64,000 nucleotides of DNA, from NCBI RefSeq assembly GCF_910592395.1, contig NC_088326.1:8251001-8315000 (forward strand), read 5' to 3'. The stretch is from Lineus longissimus. Lineage: Eukaryota; Nemertea; Pilidiophora; Heteronemertea; Lineidae. Positions 31,577 to 42,857 of this stretch are shown in pieces. Position 1 is the first letter of the stretch. Every line of letters begins with the position of its first letter. Made by a program: the position numbers and the translations under genes. A model generated the notes under the pieces. It saw only the letters and a list, made by a program, of their open reading frames with translations. It searched no databases and was not told the DNA's origin.

Positions 31577-31696
31577 AATGATGTAGCCGTGTTGAGTGAT
31601 AAATGAACTTTTAGACTTTGCGAAGCGGGAGCAGTGATGAAAGTAAGTGTCTCTGGAAGAGTAGTTCCAAGTCCGTTCGCTAGGGCATTATGTTAA

Positions 31697-33060
31697 CTAG
31701 TGCACTGGCAGATCACTAAGGTAGTTTTCGATCTTAGTGATCACTCGGGCCAACGATGTGGGGTCATAAAAGCTAAAGGCGTGCCAGTTCTGCGTGTCGT
31801 CTGCGTAAAAGTGAACATTGATGTCATGGTCTGCGATGATTTTAGCCAATGGGTATGTATAACAAGAAAAAAGCAGTGGTCCCAACACACTTCCTTGAGG
31901 CACCCCGAACAGCAGATTATAGGTGTTGGACAAACTATCGCCGACCTTGACCCGAAATTGACGACCAGACAAGTATGATTCAAACCATGAAAGCGCACTA
32001 CCTTGGATACCGAAAACGATTTGCAAACGTGAGATCATACTCTTGTGATCAATGATATCGAAGGTAGCGGATAAGTCTAAGAAAACCATTGCGACACCGT
32101 CTCTCTTGTCGAAACTTGGTGATGGATAGCAATGCAGTCTCCACTCTGTGACCAGGACGGGAAGCTGATTGATTTGGGTTCTACATATTGCTAGCCGCAA
32201 GATGGCTGTGGAGCTTGGCTGCTACCACACGTTCGAGAAGCTTTGACAAATTGGAGATGGGTCGATAGTTCTTATGCTCAGACTCATCCGCTCCCTGCTT
32301 TTTCAGAATAGGGGCTATGATTGCCAGTTTTGTACGGTCAGGGAATTCGCCAGTGGACAAAGTGCAATAGATGAGCTCGACCAAGGACGGTAATATATTC
32401 GGTAATACATCCTTTAAACGTTGGCAGGGAATAGGACCCAGTATACACCTTTCCAGAAATGGGGCGCTGAGTGTCCGAAATAGTGATGTCATAAGGGGAA
32501 ACTAGGCCTTATGGTGGAGGGACAAAGGAGATAGTCATGGTTGACCAACACACTTGAATGCCTTTAATGACGGACAAGGGGGAAAAGTTAGTTCCAACGC
32601 AAGCCACCAATTTCGGGAAGCATGTATAGATGTTTTGACTGATGTGGACCTTACTGTTTTTTCCAATTGAGATATTGTACATGGTTCAATGTCACACAAA
32701 ACCATATCAGATGTCCGCGGTGTTGAAGCTGGTTTATAGGTTATTTCGCTATTGTCAAGATGTTGCCTTATCGTCACGATGTTTTTCTTGAAATAGCTAG
32801 CAAACCTATTTGCACAATCGATATCGTTAACACCAGTAGCGGCCTGATTCAGGGGACCCGAAGAGGAACGAGTCAAATTAACAAACGCACTAATAAGCTC
32901 TCGCTGTGCGCTCCGATTATCGGAAAGTATAGTCGCATAGAAAGCTTGTTTTGCGATCATAATAGAAGCGCTTGTTGCCTTCACTTGGTCCATAAACATT
33001 TACTTGTGAACTGTCAGTTTCGTCGTTCTCCAGCGGGACTCCGGACGTCTGCGTTATGCG
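31697..33060 (-). pseudogene. CR1/L2-type LINE reverse transcriptase, decayed and truncated
   Basis: Minus-strand pieces in several frames give the order expected for the ORF2 of CR1/L2/Rex1-like non-LTR retrotransposons: RWRTTKLTVHK near 33020; QAFYATILSD; then KNYRPISNLSKLLERVV (about 32250); HRVETALLSI; VFLDLSATFDIIDH (about 32060); GVPQGSVLGPLLF (about 31910); and HFYADDTQ (about 31825). The Asp-Asp of the active site is present. In-frame stops near 33000 and 33060 and frameshifts near 32530, 32190 and 32130 disable it. It ends near 31697 before the RT C-terminus and 3' tail, so the 3' part is missing. The endonuclease part is not visible upstream. Confidence 0.85.
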
Positions 33061-33081
33061 CGAGCTGCTAGGACTTCCATG

Positions 33082-33118
33082 GTCATCCACGGGCCCGGTT
33101 TGCGTGCCCGTGGATGAC
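33082..33118. repeat. Perfect 13-bp inverted repeat (hairpin)
   Basis: GTCATCCACGGGC, an 11-base spacer, then GCCCGTGGATGAC. GC-rich perfect stem; neither a bacterial-type terminator nor a tRNA. Function unknown. Confidence 0.7.
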
Positions 33119-33476
33119 TCATCCGTCTCGGTGCCCTATGACCTGCGCCACCGCGCCTCCAGTATCCTCAGTATCCTCATTCTTACAGGGACCAGACGGG
33201 TGCAAGAAATGTTGGTTTTTTTAATGTGAATATCTCTTCCAGCAGGGCCATGAATCCTCAGCGAGGTTCATTGACACATCTTAATCAAAAACAAACGAGC
33301 GTTGCAGCCCTCACTGAAATACAAGAAAGCAAGCACACACTGGTGAATATTTCTGGGGGGAATTATCTCCCCCCTCCCCCCTTTCGCCCAGAGTAGCCAC
33401 AGAGGGATTTGCACGTTTCACTACCATTCACTTTAGTCCTATTTTTCCAATTAGCTGGCGCCGAAAAAAGATCCCG
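33119..33476. other. Intergenic, no gene seen
   Basis: Nothing recognised; a C-run lies near 33370-33380. Confidence 0.4.
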
Positions 33477-33683
33477 ATGCCTATTCATGTTTGTGTACTG
33501 ATCATGGTTTGCTGCGGCAGCGGGATTGTGCCTCTCAGGGAGGAAGGTGCCTATGGTTGTCCAAGGTATAGATGTCCGACGCGATGCCTACTAAACATGA
33601 CACCCTGCGGAGATAGGGAAGTTCCAATCGAGAAAAGTGGGGCCAATAGTTACCCGATGTACAGCTGCCCGGTCAAAGGTTAG
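33477..33683 (+). CDS. Cysteine-rich repeat protein, possible exon 1
   Basis: Contains two units of one motif: CGSGIVPLREEGAYGCP and CGDREVPIEKSGANSYP. Both follow the pattern CGxxxVPIxxxGAxxxP and are followed by a YxCP or YRCP. Such Cys-rich units suggest a secreted or extracellular protein; the opening MPIHVCVLIMVCC is hydrophobic and could be a short signal-like segment. The coding part may end at CAAAG|GTTAGG near 33679 (donor-like). Family not identified. A third and fourth related unit lie at 33955-34115. Confidence 0.45.
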   Translation: MPIHVCVLIMVCCGSGIVPLREEGAYGCPRYRCPTRCLLNMTPCGDREVPIEKSGANSYPMYSCPVKG

Positions 33684-33899
33684 GTTAGTTGCGTTTTGTG
33701 TTGTTAGACCTTTGATTAATTCCGCACCGGCCGTGGTTGGTGTATAGTTAGGACCTTAGAGAAATCAACCCGCAACTGGGAGAGATGTCGTTCCTTTGTG
33801 AATGCTGACAGATTTGTTCATAGCCCAATACAATCATTACCATGCGAGAGATAGAAAGCACACAGTTTTAATCGTTTGTCCGAGGGATATGGTGAACCA

Positions 33900-34115
33900 G
33901 TTGTAGAAGGGTGCGAATTGCTGTCCGGCCAATTCATAACTGTCCTGCAACCCGTGATCCGCATCTGCCCAAAAACCATAGTCTTCTGCGGAGTGGGAGT
34001 TGTACCAATCAAAAAGGAAGAGGCGAATTGCTCCGCGTTTTTTTTTATGTCCGCCGAAGCCCTGCCCACTGAATATGGACTTCTGTGGAGTTGAATTGTC
34101 GTACCTTTCTACGTA
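33900..34115 (+). CDS. Cysteine-rich repeat protein, possible exon 2
   Basis: Contains a third unit, CGVGVVPIKKEEANCS (about 33988-34035). After a one-base frame change at the T-run near 34040-34050 comes CPLNMDFCGVELSYL, which mirrors CLLNMTPCGDREVPI of the first segment. The array therefore continues over at least four degenerate units, but the T-run shift suggests the locus may be a pseudogene. The boundaries are guesses. Confidence 0.35.
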
Positions 34116-34610
34116 CCGCAGCCACAAGAAATAACGATATCGTGCGGTCCCCCGAGATTTCGACATCCAATGGTTTCAATTATATTCATAATTTCTACGG
34201 ACTAAGTTTTAAAATTACTTCAATCCTTTCATTCCAACGTGATGGTATAATGATGGTTTTGAAGAGTGATTTCTGACTTGAATTATAAACTTAAGAAATA
34301 TATAATGGGAGCTGTGAATATTGTCGAGATTTGTATGAAATCATGAATATTCGTGATCTGTTAGTGTTAAGCATTTCAATTTTGAGGTGTTTTCTTCTGT
34401 ACTATATACTACTAATCCTGGTGCTGAATTTAACAACAGTAACCGGAATGAAAATTGATAAACATGTATCTATTTTCATCAGTTTTATTTATCATATACC
34501 ACACATCCCCATAAATATTTAAGAAATGGCGATTAAAAGGAGAGTTTTGTCATTTTTACCAAAAAACTCTCCTGACGTAAAGACGTCAAGTGTGAGGTAA
34601 TTGTTTAGTT
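34116..34610. other. Intergenic, no gene seen
   Basis: AT-rich; an inverted GACGTAAAGACGTC-type motif lies near 34573. Nothing else recognised. Confidence 0.4.
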
Positions 34611-35560
34611 TTAACGGCGATCAATCTCCCGGTCTTCGATCCCATTTCGAATTTTAGATAGACCTATTGAAATTCTCATAGTCTCATTCTCCAGGCGTCG
34701 TCAATGATGATCATCGTTTCCAAGCCTCAGTCGACCTACTGACTCTGCCACAGTTGGCTCACCAGTCACCTCTCAACTATGGGACCTGTTTAAGGTTGAA
34801 TACGCATGCGCGCAATATCATTGCGCGTTCTACTTATTTTCATGATGTGACAAATTCAACGGGTGTATGTAATTTTCGACATTACGGATCGAAGACCGGG
34901 AGATTGAGTCTCTCTGTCACAGTTTGATCATTCACACACTGATCCAATGTGTATAGTGCGCTGCTTGTAACATGGATTGAAAAGCCTTCTTGTGATATTT
35001 CGATAAAAAATGTTTTTAAGGATGTCGTAATAGTTTTTTTCATAACACTGTGAAGTGTATTTGGGTAAAACAGATGCATAATAAAGAATGACAATAACAA
35101 TGAATGGCGCAGTCACGGGCGTCCAGTGTTGCCGTGATCCGTGATTAGGTGACAGCACGACTGATCACGGCGCCATTTCGCCTCAGTTCAAACCCGATTT
35201 GTGTATTTATGCAGGTTTCTCGCATGCATCTTTCATTTCAGGCATGTCACCTTCCTCAGCGTCGCTCAGGCAAAGAAAAACCTCTTCTTGATTTGATTTT
35301 AGTTTTAAGAATAGATCGTATTCCGGTTCATACTGAAACGATCCCTCATCCTCCAATTTGAAAAGAAGTAGAACGCGCAATAATTTCATTGCGCGCATTA
35401 CTATCCAACCTTAGATACGTCCCATTGTGACAACTGTTGGTCATCCATTGTTCTCATTGTTGAGAAGGGACTGGTGAGCCAACTGTGGCAGAGTCAGTAG
35501 GTCGAGTGAGACTTGGCAACGATGATCACCATCGACGACGCTTGGAGAATGGACGGCGAT
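34611..35560. repeat. Fold-back (inverted-repeat) element
   Basis: An outer arm at 34679-34775 matches the reverse complement of 35455-35555 at roughly 90%. An excerpt of the match is GACTCTGCCACAGTTGGCTC. A further perfect 22-bp inverted pair lies at 34621-34642 and 34886-34907. Two related blocks with GCGCGCAAT (about 34808 and 35382) also face each other. No long open frame. This looks like a composite MITE or fold-back transposon; clear termini and target duplication were not found. Confidence 0.7.
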
Positions 35561-36858
35561 GTGAAGACCTCGCGACCCTGGTGTGTGAGCCAAATCACTG
35601 AGCCTTGAAACAAGATGGAATATTCTTGGCGCATTCGGAAACTTGTCAAAACGCCCTGGAAAAGCGCCTTAATTTCTTTGGACAAAATGTGCTGCGATGA
35701 GTCAAAACGCACACTTTTTCATTGATTGCGCCATTTTTGGTACTACAATATTAGTGTGAACTTAGATAGCAATTTTTGTTTATCAAATCACGGTGAATTC
35801 AGTAATTAAGTAAAGCACAATATTCCTTTAGCTCTGAACTCCCATAGATGAAGGATATACGCGGGATATAGGGTGCTTTCATATTTTGGGGGGGGGGGGG
35901 GGTTAGAACCTACTGGAAATGCTATTTCCATTTCAGCCCAATAACCACTACGTATTTACAGTAGTTGAGAAATGTAGTAGCGACAGCCATTGAAATAGAA
36001 CAGAAGTATCATTTTGCAAAGCCCCCGAGATGTCACAATTCGGAACCTAGTGCCTCATATTGTATTGCTTCCAAATTCTTTGTCATAATTCAGTTTTCTG
36101 GCATGAATAACAAATCGCATCGCTTGTAGTTTTTTCATAGCAAAAATCTATTTCAAGAGGATACACTGAAAAGAATATTTAACCTTAAAACTACCAAGAA
36201 AATTATTTACACCCTGTAAATACATGTCTGTCATAGAACAATTAATCACAATGAGCGTTTGGTTCACGCAGTATTGGCATATTTGATATATATTATCGAG
36301 TCGACCATTACTGAAGGGCAACATTGCAAATACTCGGTCTCAGGCGAAATAAATCATCTTTAATAAGTTCAGCAACCGCAATTACAGAAGCATCTTTAAT
36401 CAAAACGCTTGCAATCCATGCATTAAATTCAGTGTCAAATTACTAGCAAAGAGAAAAAACTGCAAATACTTTATTCCCAATAAATTTCTTATTACAGTGC
36501 AACAAAAATGCCTTGGACGATCTCGCTTTATTCGACGTTCGGTTGCCATGGTGACCTATCAAACAACGCCAGAAATGTCGCCAGATGTGGCTTGATACTT
36601 GGGAATTCTTTTCGTCTTTGAAGCAGTATATTTTGGAAGCATTTAATTTGCCGGATCAGTCTATGGTTTCTTCAATTTATGCGCATATCACGATTTTCTC
36701 TCTACAATCTATAATAATGATGTACACCATAGCAACCATAGTAATTATAGGTATGGAGGACATTTGATATTAAGAAGTAAAACCGGACATCAGTTGTAAT
36801 ATATACACTCTACACTGCGCCCATCCCCAACCGAGGATTATTTCTTCTCATCTCTCTA
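35561..36858. other. Intergenic, no gene seen
   Basis: A G-run at about 35888-35902; otherwise AT-rich, without a recognisable gene. Confidence 0.4.
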
Positions 36859-36860
36859 TA

Positions 36861-38582
36861 CAGGGTGGATCAATAAAAAAGATAATCCTGAAACAAACCG
36901 CATTTATTTCATAAGTATTAATGCCATGGATATTTCATGCATGTATGATAAAGTAGGAGCTAGGCCTTTTCCATTGATGTCTTCATAACACTCATGCACC
37001 CACGGATGACTGCACAGCATTGTCTTAAAATGACATGCAGAAATCTATTTTTTCCAAGTCACCTGTTCCATTCTTTTCATGTTGTGTTATGCATGCATAT
37101 CCTTGGTGCATTTTGAGTACGTACATGAATTAAATGTGAAAGAAGAGTGTCTTTAACACCAGATTATCAGTTCATTTAGCGCCAACACCTTCAACATGAC
37201 CTCCGCCTCTTTGAAAAGTGAGTTCACAACGCAGTCGCAAGTCTTGAAATGCTCTTCTAACGATGGCTGGTTCCTCACGATGAATGTCCATTTCCTGCGG
37301 AAATCTTCGTGAGGAGCCGGCCATGGTTAGAGGAGCATTTCAAGACATGCGACGTCGTTGTGAACTCTGCTTTCAAGGAGGTGGAGGTCATGTTGAAGGA
37401 GTTGGCGTTAAAATAAACTGATAATCTGGTAAGACACTCTTCCTTCGCATTTAATTAATGTACAGTCTTGTTAAAAAGTAAAAAGACACCAAATACGCAT
37501 GATCATTTCCCACACCACATGGCTTACGCATTTCATGTTTTTACCAGTTATCGATAAATATGTTGAACATAGAATAATGTTTGTTAGATAAATTTTGAAA
37601 AATTAAAGAAATGGAAAACAAATCCTATATATTCAAAAATATTTTTTTTCTAATTTTTGAAAAATCATCCGATTTCAAAATTTCTTGCAGCACCACAATT
37701 TCAAAACATTGTTGATCTCATTCCATTACAAAAATCAAGAAATATTAAAATTTCTCTTTATTTATTTTTGTATTTTCTTCCTGAATTTCCCCGCCTCAGT
37801 TTTAGACTGATAAACCATACTATTGACACGGTCCCCTTCAGTCTTGGACTATGACTAAGGCACTACTGATAACCCACAAGACAATGGTGTCTAATTCAAT
37901 AGGAGAGGGGCCATTTAAGAAGTAATTCATGGGCTGAAAAATTCAGAGATATTCAGACACAATATTACACAGAAAAAGCATTGGAAACTGGCTTAAATTG
38001 TGAGTTTCAGATTAAAAAATTGGGATAAGTTGTTGAATAAAAATATCAAAGAATATGAATCAACACAACAAATTGAAATTGGGTGATTTTGAATAAATAA
38101 GAAAAAATAATCTTTAAATTCTTTTTACCCATTTTCCTTGTTTCCAAAACTTATCCACATATCCACTTATCCACTTATTTGCATGTCATTTTCAAGCATT
38201 GTTCTATGACCAACATATTGATCGATAACTGGTAAAAACATAACATGCGTAGCCATTGTGGTTTGGGTGATATTCTTGTGTATATGGTGTCTTTTTACTT
38301 TTAAACAAGACTGTACGTATTTAAAATGCACTATTGATAAGCCTGCATAAACATAACGTGAATAGAGTGGAAAACGTGACTAGGAATAAGTAGAATTTCT
38401 GCATGTCATTTTCAAGACAATTGTGTGCAGTCATCCGTGGGTTCATGAATGACATGAAGAAACCAATGGAAAGGGCCTAGCTCCTACTTTATCATACATG
38501 CAATGAAATATCCATGGCATATATATATTTATGACATAAAAGCGGTTTGTTTCAGGATTATATTTTTTATTGATCCACCTTG
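36861..38582. mobile_element. Long-inverted-repeat transposon (TA-flanked), host of a nested element
   Basis: Starts CAGGGTGGATCAATAAAAAA and ends as its reverse complement (…TTGATCCACCTTG with one change), with TA on both sides (36859-36860, 38583-38584). CAGGGTGG ends and TA duplications are typical of Tc1/mariner-like elements. The arms pair over at least 380 bp each once a 337-bp insertion in the left arm (37124-37460) is removed. The pairing weakens toward a centre near 37860. No intact transposase; the frame at 37657-37854 is AT-rich and unsupported. Non-autonomous. Confidence 0.85.
37124..37460. mobile_element. Nested palindromic element, 337 bp
   Basis: It lies in the left arm of the 36861-38582 element, at a spot where the right arm is continuous (…TACGTAC|AGTCTTG). 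Ends CATGAATTAAATG and CATTTAATTAATG form an inverted repeat flanked by TA (37122-37123, 37461-37462). The whole body is a near-palindrome centred near 37292. Each arm reads outward as FQDMRRRCELCFQGGGGH-like sequence, resembling the C-terminal tail of an IS630/mariner-type transposase. It therefore seems to be built from two inverted transposon ends. Confidence 0.75.
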
Positions 38583-38584
38583 TA

Positions 38585-39039
38585 TATAAACTCATATAAT
38601 CAGCGTGTTCGATTTGTAGCACCACTTGCGCGAGAAAGCGCCACAGTGTTCTTTTTGGTCAATACGTTTCTGGAGCCCTTCATCATGATTCGGATTTTGT
38701 TTAATCTTGTTCAAGATCGTCCATTGTTCCCTACCAAAGCGTGAGCCTTATCTCTCAACCCCATACAATAGTAAGGAAGCTGTTCGATATAACTTTTGAA
38801 GCCCGTTGGAATGGCTAGTTACACCACAATCCAGCAAAGGGCAGCAGGGTTGAGGATATGGGTCACTGCTTTGTGTGATTATTACATAACAAGATATGTA
38901 CTATGCTTTATATCACTATATTGATATCATTGTTTAGTGTAGCTGGGACTACTCTGACTGGAAGCATGGTTGATAATGGAAAATTGTGACTTTGATGAAC
39001 AGAAATTATACAAAAATTATATAAGTTATTTTGTTCTTA
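38585..39039. other. Intergenic, no gene seen
   Basis: Single-copy, AT-rich; nothing recognised. Confidence 0.4.
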
Positions 39040-39550
39040 GGACGCTTTATGTTAGGGCATTTTTTATTAAATCTTTGACAGACTGATTATTAGGTCTTTG
39101 AGGACATTTGCATGTAAATATGAGCAGTTTTTGCAGTGAAATGTCTCATCTTATAAAAAAGAGCACTTGTAAGCACTCAATCAATCTACCAAATATAGTG
39201 TTTCAATATTGGTCAAATTCTTGCCTAAATTTTGTTGAAACCACTGTCAGACTAATGATTATGATTTCCTAAACAAGAATATATATCAGCTATTTTGCCT
39301 AGAGATCATTTATATTTGGAGAAAAAATAATTTTATAAATCCAACTTTCACAAAGAAACTTCAAAAACTAGTGAAATGCCACCAAATTTATGTTCTATAA
39401 GGACGCTTTATGTTTGGCTAAATTTGTTCAAACTTTGACCAACTGATGATTAGGTTGGTGTGAACGTAGCAGTTTTAGCAGTGAAATGTCTCATTTTACA
39501 AAGAAAGGGGATTTGTGAACACTCTCTTTGCATAATCTACAAATTTCACC
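39040..39550. repeat. Diverged tandem repeat, 361-bp period
   Basis: GGACGCTTTATGTT at 39040 recurs at 39401. Further matching blocks are GACTGATTATTAGGT/AACTGATGATTAGGT and GCAGTGAAATGTCTCAT. The second unit is incomplete, ending near 39550. Confidence 0.7.
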
Positions 39551-39749
39551 GATCTGAACCCATACATCTTGGAAAGGGAGCAAGAAAAGTAAGGAGGACA
39601 TTCCTCTTTTACCTCACACGGAGTCCTTACAAAACTTCTCAAACCTACTAGTATTCTAAAGCGCAACCAATGGACATTTTGATATAGTCAACATTACAAC
39701 ACATAGTTGACATATGACCCTCTTTTCCAGAAATCGATGACATTTAAAT

Positions 39750-40172
39750 TTGGATTCAGGCTGCAGAGAGTGGGCCTTCTCTTCAGGCTGCAGAGGGTGT
39801 GCCTTCTCTTCCAAAACACTGACTGATAAAGACCATTTTAAAGGGGATCAATAATTGTTACAAATATTGCGCACTATATAACAACTGAGCACGACAACTG
39901 AACACATTTGAGTGATCAGACTTGCACGAGGCGGGGGTACACTAACCGATCGGCAAAATTTTGGATTCAGGCTGCAGAGAGTGTGCCTTCTCTTCATACT
40001 GCAAAGGGTGTGCCTTCTTTTCCCAAACACTGACTGATGAAGACCATTTTAAAGGGGATCAATAATTGTTACAAATATTGCGCACTATATAACAACTGAG
40101 CACGACAACTGAACACATTTGAGTGATCAGACTTGCACGAGACGGGGGAACACTAACCGATCGGCAAAGCCG
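39750..40172. repeat. Two-copy tandem duplication, 211-bp unit
   Basis: TTGGATTCAGGCTGCAGAGA at 39750 recurs at 39961. The copies run to CACTAACCGATCGGCAAA with few differences. Each unit also contains an internal half-repeat (GGCTGCAGAG…TGCCTTCTCTTC twice). Confidence 0.9.
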
Positions 40173-42086
40173 CAGCGATTCATCAAACGACGAAAACCAG
40201 GTGAGATCGACAAAAATGCCTCACAAGTTTAGCTCTAAAATCGCTATTTTTCAGTTAAATCCAAAATTTAAAAGAGCTATTTCTGATAGAGATACATTTG
40301 TTGGCGAACCGTCTCGTTCCCAAAAGCGACGCTGTACAATATTTAACCTTTTATTTCTTTAGTGGGTAGGAATATTTTCGTGATACACAAACTGAACGGC
40401 TAATCCCTAGGGTCATCAGGCCAATCTTGATAAAAGGCACCCATAGGAAAAAAACTTCAAGGGCAGAGAAACGTAACTGCGTACTGACACCTCATCTCGC
40501 GCCTGGCCGAAGTGAGCGACTCTCGGAGTGGGTTACTTCGGCATAAAATGGCCGCCGAATGTTATTTTTGAGAAAAGATGGCAGACGACCCTACAAATTC
40601 CGGCTCTGCGATGTACACAAATTTATCTTATTGTATCAGACTGCAGCTTTTTTGGGCAAAGCTAGAATAGGTAATGGAAGAAATTGATATAAGTATGTGA
40701 AAATTTTGGTCAATAATGTTAGTAGGTGGTTTTTGTAGTTTACACACACCCAGTCAGGTGTCTGGTCATGCTTTTTACGCTACTTTACTCCACAGCGTCC
40801 GGTCTCAATTAATACTGGACATGCGCTTCAAGGCGCGAGATCATCCGGTACTTACCCAACTTACAAGTGCGACGCTAGAAATCGAACACGCTAAATATCT
40901 GCGCGTTCATGCAGCGCATATGTTCTCTCTCCCTGCTTTCGAGCAAAGAATAAATTACATGATTTTTTTCCGTCTCATTGATATGTAATTTCATGTAACA
41001 TTGAGCAATTCCGGTGTAACGATTTCAGTTGTTCCCGATAGTAATTCAGTGTTTTCATGCATTACACAGCAGGAGAAATGGAGAAACAGAGAAAATCGTG
41101 CCAAGCACCAAAACAAGAGGAAAAACACCGAAAAGAATTATTATAAAAAGTCACACCAGCAATGGGCTTATACACAACTAGCGCACTCTAGTTCTACTCA
41201 TTTTGCAGATGCTGACTGATAGTCTACGATTACTTAATTTGATAAAAAGATAAGCGGACATTTTCAAAAAATGACTAGGCCTATACACCTTCGGCTTTGC
41301 CTGAGTTCGAGGAAAATTAACAATATGGCGGCTGTGTTAAGGCCTATTTACACGATGCGTCCTTACTTTACGTCGAGGTCTTATCCGCTGCTCGCATACA
41401 TCATTGACGATAGAGTAATTATGTTCACACAGCGAGTTTTTGTTCGCGCGTCTATATACTTGGTCCAGCACAAAGTGATGATTTCGAAGGCAGGCTGTCA
41501 TTTGGAGGTAACGTACATGTACACGGACGGCTCATAATTTTAAGACAAATTGCCACACTAGCGTCCCTTCCTTTGGCAGTACTTAAGAAAAACCATGAAA
41601 TTTCGCAAACGAGGCGACTTATGGATGAGAAGACCTTGGAGAAAACCTTGGAGTGTACCATGCACTCAAAAAGATTTCGAGGAGTTAAACCTAGGAGCTT
41701 CTAAAATTTAGTAAGGATGGCCAGGGACTCTTTCTAAGAACTCAATGAAAAAATCAAAGCAAAAATTCATCGCTCCACAACCCATACGAGGGAACAAATT
41801 TATCTTACAGAAGGTTTTTTTGACCACACAGGCTTCCATTGCAAAAGCTAGTTTAGCAGTTTGTACAGCCTTCGATTTGTGCATTTCATGATAGGCGCTG
41901 GTGGTTACATCCCACAGGGCTTGTTGTTCCCGATACAATTAAATCAAGTTCATTGTAGTTTGTTTGCTATGCACGTTCACAGGAAGTGCCGTAGGGAGTT
42001 TTCGCAAAGCCTCCGAAACGCCCGCGTAAAAGCCAATCCCATTGTTCGATTTCGTAATCAGGAGGTCAAACAATGAGGCAGGCGTT
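40173..42086. other. Intergenic with only weak frames
   Basis: Frames at 40210-40362, 40716-40988, 41001-41219 and 41271-41537 are 70-90 codons long, with no recognised domain and no convincing splice context. I do not call them genes. Confidence 0.35.
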
Positions 42087-42176
42087 CATTTGGTGTATTC
42101 CTGTTTCGCCTATTCCTGTTCCGCCTATTCCTGTTTCGCCTATTCCTGTTTCGCCTAATTCCTGTTTCGCCTATTC
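42087..42176 (+). repeat. Minisatellite, 15-bp unit TATTCCTGTTTCGCC (left arm)
   Basis: About six nearly perfect units. The reverse complement array is at 42763-42857, so the two face each other across about 590 bp. The core (GGCGAAA on the other strand) is the same as in the 19.7-21.2 kb pair. Confidence 0.9.
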
Positions 42177-42762
42177 AAATGTATTGCTAACCTCCCCACA
42201 GACGTAGGAATATGAACCGTCCCTTACTGACCGACCAAACCCGAGGAGAGCCACATATGTACGCATTGAAACAATACGTCAATGGAGAGAGGGACATAAT
42301 GAGTTACGTTGATGCCATCAGTTACCTTGTCTGACATAATATCATGATATGTATTTTCCACCTTGTTTGACTTTATATGTGCTGTACCTACATGTATATT
42401 ATGACATGGGTTTTACAGCTGATTTTGATCAAATAATTATGAGAATGTACACTATTATGTATTTTCATCAAAAACTCATGAATTCAGTTTTCATAAAATA
42501 AACGACTGCTTTACTCTACTTAATCTATTAGCTTTTACTGTGTGTCAGTATGGTCCTATGGTCCTATGGTCAAATAAGTCTCGGACTGTCCCCGCTTTCA
42601 AGGTGACTCTTTCAAAACGGTCATGGCATGGTTTGTTAACAAATTGTCATCACATCGTTAACATCATCCAATTGTCCCCTCACATTTTCCCCATAAAATG
42701 GACATGCATCCCTAAGGTTCCCCGTGGGAGAGTCGATTTATTGTAGGGGTACTGGAAAGTAG
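42177..42762. other. Spacer between inverted minisatellites
   Basis: About 586 bp without a gene. It contains TATGGTCCTATGGTC at 42549 and otherwise AT-rich sequence. Confidence 0.5.
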
Positions 42763-42857
42763 GCGAAACAGGAATAGGCGAAACAGGAATAGGCGAAACA
42801 GGAATTTTGTAGGCGAAACAGGAAAAGGCGAAACAGGAATAGGCGAAACAGGCATAA
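42763..42857 (-). repeat. Minisatellite, GGCGAAACAGGAATA units (right arm)
   Basis: About six units of 15 bp with core GGCGAAACAGGAATA, one interrupted by TTTTGT. Reverse-complement partner of 42087-42176. Confidence 0.9.

Noticed and set aside
33818-34166. Minus-strand frames of 83 and 109 codons
   Set aside because: Opposite-strand shadow of the Cys-rich repeat region; composition is not repeat-like in these frames.
42087-42857. CRISPR-like spaced repeats
   Set aside because: Units are contiguous 15-mers without unique spacers, in a eukaryotic setting; minisatellite, not CRISPR.
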